A stretch of 64,000 nt of DNA, taken from positions 843,434 to 907,433 of the forward strand of contig BCIO01000004.1 in assembly GCA_001599975.1 (NCBI GenBank). The letters run 5' to 3'. Of this stretch, positions 44,823 through 54,199 are shown one piece after another; within the stretch, counting starts at the first letter, position 1, and each line of letters starts with the position of its first letter. The notes under the pieces are model-generated. The model ran no database searches and was not told the origin of the DNA. It was given only the letters and a program-made list of their open reading frames with translations. The DNA comes from Cystobasidiopsis lactophilus. Lineage: Eukaryota > Basidiomycota > Agaricostilbomycetes > Agaricostilbales > Chionosphaeraceae. The position numbers and the translations under genes were made by a program.

Positions 44823-45129
44823 TGCTCTCTTCGTCGGCTCTTCGTTTGGCATATTTTAGACCCTTGTACTACACACTCCTCGCGCTGACGCCCCTCTCAC
44901 TTCTCCTCTTCGCCCTCTTTCTCTTCAGGCTATTTTTTGTAACACTTTTGCATCGACAGACATCTCCTCTTGACCACAACCTGCCATCAGCGCGTGTGAC
45001 GAAACTTTGCAGACCACGCGAATTTCTCGAAAGTTGGCCCTTCGCCACCGCACCCGCTTGACTTGCTAGTCCTTGTTATTGCTTAATTATCGCGTGATTG
45101 TGCTTGCCGGCCATCGCAGGAGAGGTAAC
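44823..45129. other. intergenic
   Basis: T-rich after the GID7 stop (near 44870-44950), no gene seen. Confidence 0.4.
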
Positions 45130-46460
45130 ATGCCTTCCCTGCGCTATGCCGAAAGTCCTCCTTCGCCCGAAGACTTTTTCGTTCGTGTCTTCAAGCTGCA
45201 GCCTTGGAGCGCCATGTCGGCGCATGTCGAAATAACGCGGCAAGACTTGTCAACTGCCTTTGGTCTCTTGACTGTCGCTATATGGATCGTTGGTGGGCCG
45301 GCTTGTTCTCGAAAGCAAGATGCGCTAGGCTCAAAAGTTTGTGGCGATTGCCGCACAGCACTGTTGCCTCAAGTCCAAAGCAACTTCAGACGCCGGAGTG
45401 CAGCTGGACTCGCTCCTTTGTTGATTGTTATGTGGTCATTTGGGGATTTGGCCGGATTGATAGCGACGTTCCTCACAAATCAACTGTGAGTTGTAGCCAC
45501 GGCTAACAATTTATCGCCACTTACTCGTGCACATCTCCAGGTTCTTCCAAAAAGTGAACTCGAGCTGGCACGCAACTGTCGATTTGGTGCTCTTGCTGCA
45601 ATGGCTGTTCTACCGGAAGGCGGACGCGGAACGGATTTTGGTCGAAGATAAGAGAGAGGAAGAGCTGCTCCACGAGCAAGAGCGGATCACCCATCGGCGG
45701 ATGTCCATTGAACAAGCCTACGAGTCCGCATTCCACATCGACGGTTTGACGCCAATGTCAGTCAGTCGAGAGCGTCCAACTTTTGCTCCGGCTCGAGCGC
45801 CTTTACTTCCACCCGTCCTCGCCCGCACCAAAGAAGAGCGAAGGGCCATTCGCCGCAGGGGTCGAAGGACGAAGTCTTTCTTGGCGGCCTTGGGCGTCCT
45901 TCTCTTCTTCTCGCTGGTCGTTGCTGGCATCTACTGGCATCAAGCGAACACGCCTGATGGCTTCCTCACGGCCGCCGTTGTCGGCCAGGTCCTTGCATGG
46001 ATCTGTGCCTCCCTTTATTTGGGATCAAGGATTCCGCAGGTTCGCTTTTTCTTTCCACCTCATTTGGCCAACACTAAGAGGTCCGCAGATCACGTACAAC
46101 TACAAACGACAATCTGTCCAGGGGCTCAGTGTCAGCCTATTTGTCTTGGCCTCGGTCGCAAACATCTCCTATGTCACCTCCATCCTAATAAACCCTCGAG
46201 CCCAATCTTCCGAACGAGAAGTTTTCCTACAAGAAGCGGCACCTTTTCTGGCCACTGCAGCCGGCGCCTTCCTTTTTGATCTGGTTATCCTCGCTCAGTG
46301 GCTCCAATATGCTGGTTGGACTCAACCTGACCCCCGAGCTCGGTTGGAACCTGTGCTCGAGCGCCGTCAAGAGTTGGCAGACCACCGAGTTTACGATTCA
46401 TCCACCGCCACTCCCACGCTCAACGCTCCTACTGAGCGCTCGCCCCTCATCCCTTCGTGA
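45130..46460 (+). CDS. PQ-loop vacuolar/lysosomal amino-acid transporter (Ypq/PQLC2 type)
   Basis: Four exons (45130-45292, 45359-45485, 45541-46039, 46089-46460) encode 386 residues. The two PQ motifs are ALLPQVQSNFRRRSAAGLAP and SRIPQITYNYKRQSVQGLSV, each followed by membrane helices (LLIVMWSFGDLAGLIATFLT; SLFVLASVANISYVTSIL). This is the seven-helix topology of Ypq1-3 and PQLC2, which export basic amino acids from the vacuole or lysosome. A long hydrophilic loop with a basic stretch separates the halves. The first intron (45293-45358, 66 bases) is open in frame, but splicing joins the conserved WIV to LPQ directly. A second possible start is the ATG at 45214. Confidence 0.88.
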
Positions 46461-46716
46461 TACGATAACTCTACGAGTTCAGTCTAATGCCATAATCTGC
46501 CACTTGCGCACCATAGATCCTGTAACTTTATTTGCTTTTTTCCTGGAACCTTTGGACCCTGTTTCCGCACGTACGCTTCGGCTGAAAGGCGCACCGATCC
46601 TCTGCCTTGGATCGCGACCTCCACTGGACTAAAGAAGGGGGAAGACGTGAGGCAGCCTGAAGAATCCTTCAAATTGAAGCTTGCGCCTCTTGCTCCGCTC
46701 CTATCACTTGCACACG
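46461..46716. other. intergenic
   Basis: No gene seen between the PQ-loop gene and the MYND-finger gene. Confidence 0.4.
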
Positions 46717-47999
46717 ATGCCTCTTACGGTCAGATACCTCGAGCTGGCCGAAAACCTGGTCAACGTTGCCCAACTTGGGACGCCCAGCTGGCGAGGTCGA
46801 CGTGATCTCTTGCATTGCCCCCAAGAGCCTTGGATCGAGCTGCCGCCTGTTGACCACAGCTACGGCAAGCCATACGCCCTCTTTGGGCGTTCATTTGACT
46901 AAGACTGTTGCACACCTCCTTGCAGGCCGAATGGACGCTTCTTTCCCCGGCCCAGGATTGGCCCACTCCCGCGTGCTCGCGCTCGCCCTCGTAGTCCATT
47001 GTGCTGCCATGGGACGTACCGCGCTGATGTCCGTTGGATACGATAGCGTGCTTTCCATCAATCATCATAGCGCCAATTCGACTGTGTTCGACTTTTTGGC
47101 TCAAGAGGTGCATTGGGCACTCGGCGGGGAGGTCGAACTCCCCATCCAGCCTACCAAGTCTAAAATCACCTCGCTAGCGTGGCCCAAAGACTTCTCGCCC
47201 TCGCATTTGGTCGAGGTGGTGAAGGTCAATGGAGCTGATGCCGAACGCGATGACTTCGATATCAATGTCTACGCCCAGTTCACTGATCTTTTGACTCAAT
47301 TCGTCCAAGAGCTAGCGAGCAAGCTTCAACTCGTCATCACCCAAACCAACGTCAACAGACCTATGCCACTAGGCGGAATTGCTGTGCGCAAAAGAACCGG
47401 CGAAGTCATCATCTTTAGGGGGCCACCCAAGTATGAGCCAGCCGTGATGGTCTTGCTCTCGGCTTCAGACAACTCCTTCGTCAAGCAATGGACCACCTTC
47501 AGTCACGTCAACGAAGGATTCCAGCTGGACATTGGCGCGGCTAATCAGCAGACGATTCTCGACAAACAGCATTCCCCATGGCTTGCCTTTCACCACGGCC
47601 GATACCTCCCACCACCACCACTCCACGATATATTGCGACAAATGGTTCGTTGGTGGAGGCTCCAAGGGCACACCCCGACGGATGCCGAGATAGTGACAGA
47701 GATCAATCGCCACTTGCAGTTTCCAGTCACGGGACTAGTTGCAGATCAAGCGTGCGGTCGCATCCGAAAGCTCTTTCAAGACAACATCGCTGCCCTGTGC
47801 GAAGCCGAATATTGTGGCTGAATGGACAGCAATCAAATTTGCGGAGCTTGCCGTGGTGCACTTTACTGCTCTCCTGGTAATTCTCTCAATTCTGGCACAC
47901 CTGCATCATCTCACGCATTTTCGTTTTATGATAGAACACCAGCGCCAGGACTGGAAGCGCCACTCGTCGTGGTGCAAGGCTCACAGGCTGTCGGCCTGA
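46717..47999 (+). CDS. unknown protein ending in a MYND-type zinc finger
   Basis: Proposed exons are 46717-46795, 46926-47796, 47830-47876 and 47935-47999. It starts MPLTVRYLELAENLVNVAQL; the ATG at 46931 is an alternative start needing no first intron. The body (VKVNGADAERDDFDINVYAQ, VLLSASDNSFVKQWTTFSHV, HDILRQMVRWWRLQGHTPTD) is not recognised. The last two exons give CGACRGALYCSPEHQRQDWK, then RHSSWCKAHRLSA, which fits the second half of a MYND finger; the first cysteine pair is not evident. Without the 33-base intron at 47797-47829 the frame would stop at 47821, just before the finger. Both later joints close in phase. Confidence 0.62.
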
Positions 48000-48445
48000 A
48001 CGGCACCCACTCCTGCGCATCCTCTCAAGCCTTCGACTTTCACCGTGATTTGTAGATGACGGAGCAATGGCGTGGAGAACCATATCTTGTTGGGACTGGG
48101 ATTCGTCTTGCATTGACTCGAACGTTTTCTTGCTTTGACGCGCGCGGCCACACTGTCGATTGAGAATCAGCCCTTCTTTGGCCCTGTTTTTATTCGCCAG
48201 CAGGAAGAATATGTCGCACTAAGGTATTGCTGCTTCTGCGCTTCAATACAGCGGCAGAGTGCTTGGCCTCCGCCTTTTGACGCACAGCTGCTTCAGTGGC
48301 AACTTCAAGCGTCTGGCCTGGCATTGTTGCCGCGCTTCCTTCTGGCCTGACGTATCTGGCTCTTTGTTGTACTTCATTCATTGCTGTTCGACTTTTGCGC
48401 CTTTGACGCCGGCTAGGCGCCGCCTGCTGGCCACCTCGGACAAAA
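48000..48445. other. intergenic
   Basis: No gene seen. Upstream region of the MFS transporter. Confidence 0.4.
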
Positions 48446-50322
48446 ATGACGGTCGCCACGCCGACGCCTCTTCCAAAATTGCAGCTGTTTCTGCTGTTCT
48501 TGCAAGCAAGGCTCCTCCAAACCCAATAATGGAAACCGTCTAAGAGCCTGTCGTTTCAGTTCACGGCAGAACCTTTGGCTTACAGTTCGATCTACCGTGC
48601 GCCGTTGTTTGCTGGGCCTTTTTATGGACGCTCCCTCACCACGAGACTCCAGCTTTCATTCAGCAAGCTCTTGTCGAGTTTGGCATTGCTGAAACAGCGG
48701 CCGATGTGGGCTTCTATTCGGGTTTGGTTGAAAGTGTATTTTTTGCGGCGGAGGCATGCTTCATCATGAGGTGTGAGTTTGGGGGTTTGCTGCTCTATGT
48801 TCCCGCCTTTATCTTCTTTGACGTGCCAGGGGGGATTGCAAGTGACAATTATGGCCGCAAGAGGATTCTGATAATCGGCAGCTTGGGAAGCGCGTTGAGC
48901 ATCGGATGCTTCGGCTTCTCTAAAACGCTGCTGTCGATGGTGGTCTCCCGTTGCCTGCTTGGATGTCTCAATGGCAACATCGGCGTAGCAAAGGCAACCA
49001 TTGCAGAGGTGAGCATTTTTCCCGTTGCTCTTACACCCTTCTTGACATGATGTATGATCAAGATTACGGACGAAAGCAATAGAGGCCGCGCCTTCACACT
49101 TCTACCACTAGGCTGGTCAGTCGGCGAGTGATCACCTCTTCTGTCAAGCACATCTGGCCTCAAAGCCATTCAGGAAGCGTCGCCGGCCCGCTCATCGGAG
49201 GACTGGCAGCCGATTGGGCCAAGGCTCCGCCATTCACACAGTCAGCAGATGAAATCGCGTGTTAAGTCTACTGACCTTTCTTTCCAGATGGCACCTCTTC
49301 CAAAAGTTCCCCTACGTCTTGCCAACTGCAACGGCTGCCTTGTTTCCTTTGAGCTCGGCTATCGTGCTAGCATTGCTTTTCAAAGAGGTGAGTCCAAGCT
49401 TTGTTGCCGTGGTAACTGCATCTTTACCACCTTTCCCAAAGACTCACAGGGGCCGGCTGCCCAACCGATATGTCGCACTGGGAACAGCCGAAGAAGGCTC
49501 CTTCAGCCCCGAGACTCCAGACACTCCCTCCTTCACCCAAAAGGCCGAAGAAATCGAGCCAGAGTACACCATCCGGCAGCTACTCCAGATCCACCAGATC
49601 CGGTGGTCAGTCATCAACTACGGCGCGCTGGCTCTGGTGGAGATCGCCTGGCTGGCTACGATCCCACTATTCCTATACGAACCGATCCCGAACGGCGGCC
49701 TGGGAATGACAGCGTCCCAACTCGGCACCTTCCTCGCCCTTTTCGGCATGTCTGGCGCAGTCGCCTCTTTCTTCTTCTACCCTTGGCTCGAAGGCCGCCA
49801 CGGCCGCATATTCGTATACCGCTGGAGCCTCACAGCCTTCTTCCCTGGAATCTTTGCAATGCCGCTGGCCAACTATTGGGCCACTCAAGCAGGCACTTGG
49901 AACCACTGGACCGTCTGGGCTTCGACCAGTCTTCTCTTGGGAAGCAACACGGCCGTGCCGATGGCCTTCTCGTACGTCCTCTCTACTTCATTGCATACTA
50001 GATCCTCTCGAATGTGTCGAGCAGGGCCGCTTTCACTAACATTGCTCATTATTCGCCACATCCTGGCTGTTTGGGCCGGCTGAACGGCTGCTGCCAAACA
50101 CTTGCTTCTTGCATGAGAGTGCGTCGGCAACTATGCGAAGTCCTCTCTCCATGCTCAATGTCGACGCAGGCTATCGGTCCATTCCTGGCAACCTCCTTGT
50201 TCTCCTTGACCATCGAAAAGCAGTTGCTGAACGGCTATTTTGCGTACTGGGTCCTCATTTCGCTGGTGATCCCCGCTCTTCTGGCCGCCACCAAATTAGA
50301 GTCAGATAGAAAGCCTGTGTAG
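48446..50322 (+). CDS. MFS transporter (Zrt1/ZINC-induced-facilitator-like group)
   Basis: Ten exons (48446-48505, 48560-48596, 48653-48772, 48830-49008, 49063-49123, 49174-49240, 49288-49387, 49442-49971, 50025-50118, 50170-50322) encode 466 residues with phases closed. It begins MTVATPTPLPKLQLFLLFLQ, then FTAEPLAYSSIYPF. The group's signatures are present: VGFYSGLVESVFFAAEACFI, WGIASDNYGRKR (motif A), SRCLLGCLNGNIGVAKATIA, GWSVGSVAGPLIGG (motif C-like), and late helices ending FAYWVLISLVIPALLAATKL. Twelve helices are expected. Introns 48506-48559 and 49124-49173 use GC-AG ends. Substrate not deducible. Confidence 0.9.
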
Positions 50323-50603
50323 CTTGTGACCTTGTACATTGGCGATGAATGGCATTTCACGCGCTGACTTCGACTTTGGGTGGCGAAGTCGCTTCCTGTC
50401 CGCTAATCACCGCCAAGCGCTGAGGGAACGCACTACACAAACTTCTGAACTCATTTGATGGAATCTAGGAGGCCCAATCTCCGTCCAGAGTACCATCACC
50501 AAAAGGTCCCTCGCTGCAGCAGGCTCGCAGAAATTTGTTTTGACCCGCTCCAATCTCCCCCAAAAGCACCTGCTGCTCAAGCGACGCACCTGTCGAAGAA
50601 GAG

Positions 50604-51536
50604 ATGTCGTCGGCCCTGCGCGTGCCCCAGCGGGCGTCGCAAGAGATCAAGCACAAGATCCGCAAAAATCCGCCTCGCTTCTACCCAGCCGTCCTCTCCC
50701 ACCCGCCGCCGCCTTCGCTGACCCGGCAGCCCGCTGTTCGGCCAGAGATGGACCTGCCTTACAAGTCGACCATCAAAAAGAACAGCAACACCCGAAAGCC
50801 AAAGCTGCAGCCCCAGCCCATCGTTTGGGAGACGGAGGACCGGGTGCGGATGCAGTTCTACAAGGACCACCCTTGGGAGCGGGCGAGGGCCAAGACGGTG
50901 ACCGAGCTGGATTTGGTCGGTGCGGGGTGGAAGGGCAAAGGCCAGGGCGCCGACTGGACAGAGCTCAAGCAGCGCAGTCAAAATCCTACGCCCGACGAGT
51001 GAGCCTTGCCTCGTTTGACCTTTTTTTCAGTCCAAATCTGATGCAGTGTCGGCATTCACAGCGCCGTGGAGTACATCATTCACCTGAACGACGTGCACAG
51101 CATGCCGCTCAAGCAAGCTTACAAGTCGGGCGTCGACCAGTTCCGCTCCCTCCGCGCCATGCACGAGCAAGCGACCAAGTTTGCCCAGTACGAAGCCGAG
51201 TCCTACGGCGCCGACTTCAGCGCTCTCGGCTTCATCGGCTCCGCCGTCTTGGCAGACAACAAGGCCTTGAAGAAGTGGGACGAGCTGGGCTCCTTCTCTG
51301 AAGGCTCAAGCACGGGTCGAAGGCAACCTCCCATCTTGGAACCGCAATGGACAGCACCCAGAGGGCCGGAGGGGTTCTCGAGCGGGAAGGAGTACCTGGC
51401 CGGCAACTTGTCTGCGACCGCCCAGCCAGCGGCGGACGAGGCCTCTCGCCAGATCCAAAAGGACGTTTCGGGCGTGCAGAGGATATTTTCATTCAACCTT
51501 GGGCCAGAGGAACCGACCCCGGCGGATACAAAGTAG
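50604..51536 (+). CDS. RSM25: mitochondrial small-subunit ribosomal protein mS23 (Rsm25)
   Basis: Two exons (50604-50998, 51062-51536) encode 289 residues. MSSALRVPQRASQEIKHKIR is a basic, presequence-like start. WETEDRVRMQFYKDHPWERA followed by the region SAVEYIIHLNDVHSMPLKQA with KSGVDQFRSLRAMHEQATKF corresponds to fungal Rsm25/mS23, where the R--FY-DHPWE block is diagnostic. The C-terminal third is less conserved. It is a component of the mitochondrial 37S subunit. The gene lies tail to tail with the NAPE-PLD gene, only 46 bases between the stops. Confidence 0.85.
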
Positions 51537-51582
51537 TAGTGTCATACAAGTGTTCAAATGGGCGCACAGAATGTCGCACAGC

Positions 51583-53184
51583 CTAGATTTCCAGCGAAGC
51601 GCCGATCGTAATGGCCACAAACTCGTCCGCTTGGAGCCCTTCTTGAGTGGCCCGCTTCTGCAACAGCTGGATGGGCTCGAGTACTTTCTCGTCCGTCTGT
51701 TAGGGCACCGAGAGGTTAGCTTTTGTGGAAAATTGAGGGCGCTTCTGGGACGAACCAGTTGCCAAGTAGAATGGTGAATCCCAATGGTCCTGGAAAGGCG
51801 AGATGAGCACACATTCAGGACTTAAAGCGTCTCAAACGCACTTCTTGGAGCGGACGTCCTTGTGAATCTCGACCGCGTCGTCAGGCGAAGCGTGAACAGA
51901 GCTGAAGAGCGCCCTGGGAGAGTAGGCTCCGATTGGAATGAACTGGTGACCATCTTTGAGTTACACTCGGCAGTACATAGAGAAGAGCGCGAACAGAGAG
52001 GTCGATCGAGCCAAACTTTGCGCCAATCTCCTTGAACGCTGGGCATGGCGCGGGCGCATCGATGGCTTGCCTGCCTGTGTCGCCTGCGAAGAACACCTTG
52101 GTGCCTTCCGACTCCACAACCCAGCTGGACCAGAGCGTTCTGCAGAAATCGCCAGCCGACCTGCCGCTGTTGTGCTGATTCGGCGTGCAATTGACCGTGA
52201 GTTTCGCCGGCGAGTCCTTGAAGGTGATCTCTGCTTTGTCCCACCAGTCGCTAAGCCCAGATTTCAGTCCCTTTCATTTGAGATCTTGGGCAGAGGGAGC
52301 CCTCACCACTCAGTGATGTATTCGGACGCGATGCCAACTTCAGTTTCCAGCAGCTGCTTCATTCCCAGGGGCACGAAGAAGCGGCAGGTGCCGGGTTTTT
52401 GCGCTTGGTATATTTCTTTGAGAGTTGGCACATCGCTGCGGAGCGCATTAGCAAGAACAAAGGAGCTTCTCGAAGAAGCGAAGGACCGACGTGTGATCGC
52501 TTTCAACGCCCTTTCAGCCAATGACTTGGATTTTGAGGAAAGAAGAGCTCACTAGTGATTATGAGAGAGGCAAACAGCGTGAACTTCAGGCAGCGGGCTT
52601 TCAGAGTCGATTGGCGCCCGCGAGAAGCGCTTGGGGCCCATGAACGAAAATGGCGAGCAGCGAGGTGACCAAATGGGATCAAAGAGGACGCGAATGCCGT
52701 TCTTGTACTCGACCAAAGCAGAGGCATGCCCTAGCCACGTCGCCCGGAGCCTAGAGGAGGGTGAAGCGATCTCGAAATCAGGCTGCACGACGGGCGTTGG
52801 CTCCTTGTGGGCGTAAAAGTCCGAGAAGTTGAAGTGGCGGATCAGTTTGAAAGGCATGACAATTGGCATCATCCAAGGCCGGGTGACATGCCAAGTGAAG
52901 CTGTTCCAAGGGTTCGTGAAGCGGCCCTCAGGCAGGTGGTGGGCCTTGTCGGTGCCCTCTGCAGGCAGGAAATCGACCTGCAGAACAGACAGCGCCAACG
53001 CCCGACGAACAGCGGCCGCCATCTTTGGTGGATGGGGTGCAGGAAGAGAGAAACTGGACAAAATGTCTTCTCGTGCTCGGGCATCAGCTGGCAGCCGGGC
53101 CGAGCAGCGTCGTACTGTTCGGATCGATGTCGGCTGATCCTGCAGACGATAAGATCTTGTGAAAGGTTTGACGCTAGACGACAT
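51583..53184 (-). CDS. N-acyl-phosphatidylethanolamine phospholipase D (Fmp30 type)
   Basis: Seven exons (53184-52553, 52499-52491, 52435-52307, 52250-51995, 51942-51842, 51789-51756, 51696-51583) encode 424 residues with phases closed. Metallo-beta-lactamase fold: HHLPEGRFTNPWNSF (family signature), TWLGHASALVEY, the metal motif LSHNHYDH built across exons 1 and 2, VNCTPNQHSSGR, KVFFAGDTG, then CPAFKEIGAKFG, IPIGAYSPRALF and GIHHSTWQLTDEKVLEP. NAPE-PLD releases N-acylethanolamines; the yeast member Fmp30 is mitochondrial. The ATG at 53184 is preferred, with 53022 as an internal alternative. The usual GIHWGTW reads GIHHSTW here. It starts 63 bases from the divergent dehydrogenase gene. Confidence 0.93.
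52491..52499 (-). other. nine-base microexon of the NAPE-PLD gene
   Basis: CGATCACAC on the minus strand, preceded by AAAG and followed by GTCGGT. It adds the Asp-His (plus Thr) of the metal-binding HNHYDH motif between exons 1 and 3. Skipping keeps the frame but deletes the metal-ligand Asp-His. Confidence 0.8.
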
Positions 53185-53247
53185 GGCACCAATGGATTGC
53201 CGATGACTTGGTGGGGCCCCCAGAGCAAGGCAGCAAACGACCATCAG

Positions 53248-54095
53248 ATGGCGACTTGGCTCATTACAGGTGCCTCTCGAGGCTTGGGATTTGGATTGCT
53301 GTCAGTGCTCTCGTCAAGCGGGCCAGAAACAAGCGCTGAAGCCACCAAACAGCGAGGCCCTCGCGAAGAGAGACGGCCTGACTTTGATCGCCTGCGTCCG
53401 CACACCTGCGTCCTTCAAGCCGCCCACAGTTTCAGGGAAGGACACCAAAATCATCGTCCAAAAGCTGGATAGCTTGTCAGACACGGACCCCAAGGATGTG
53501 ATCGCGGCCTTGGAGAAGGAGGGCGTCACGGCGCTGGACGTGGTGATTGCAAACGCTGGCATCAGCGGGGACGTCGTAGCAGTGGCCGAGATTACGCCGC
53601 AAGACTTCCGCGAAGTCATGGCCGTCAACGTTCTCTCTCCGATCCTGCTCTTCCAGGCGGCCCTCCCCCTTCTGCAGAAAGCCAAGTCCACCGGCAAATT
53701 CATCTACATCTCTTCCGGCGCGGCCACCACTGGCATGATGGAGGTGCTGACGTTTCCCATGGGCAACTACGGGCCATCCAAGTGTCTGGGCAACAACTAC
53801 TTCAGAAAGCTGCACTTCGAGCACCCGGATCTGATTGTCGTACCTTTGCACCCCGGTGAGCTTTTCGGACCATCTCCAGGCGGACACTGTGCTGAACCGA
53901 CGATGGGGGCCAGGCACTATCGAAACTGACATGGGAATCGCGAGCGTGGAGCGCATGAAGCGAGACCGAAGCATCTTGATCCCGCTCGAGAAGTCGGTCC
54001 GGTGCTGCCTGGAGGCCATCGATGGTGCGACGAGGGAGCTGACATCGGGGCGCTTTTACGACGCGGAGAAGCCGCCGTACGAATGGCCTTGGTAA
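53248..54095 (+). CDS. short-chain dehydrogenase/reductase
   Basis: Three exons (53248-53300, 53353-53855, 53914-54095) encode 245 residues. The cofactor loop is TGASRGLG at the very N-terminus. NAG appears in VVIANAGIS, the catalytic Ser in YISSGAAT, and the Tyr-Lys pair in NYGPSKCLGN. The ending HPGTIETDMGIASVERMK belongs to the C-factor/YCL-type classical SDRs that often show carbonyl reductase activity with NADPH. Substrate unknown. Divergent from NAPE-PLD with only 63 bases between start codons. Confidence 0.9.
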
Positions 54096-54199
54096 TTGGG
54101 CGTAAAGGGACATGAATAGCGTCCACTGTTTGCATTCGTTAGCCTGGGCGCGGTGTTATCGACAGCTAATGAGAGACGTACGGTTTTGTGAGAAAGCAT

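Noticed and set aside
47819-47821. Stop-codon readthrough into the MYND finger
   Set aside because: A canonical GTGCGA...ACAG intron removes the stop and closes both following phases, which is simpler than readthrough.
49972-50005. 26-base intron in the MFS gene
   Set aside because: Using the acceptor at 50024 gives a 53-base intron in correct phase and the expected helix sequence.
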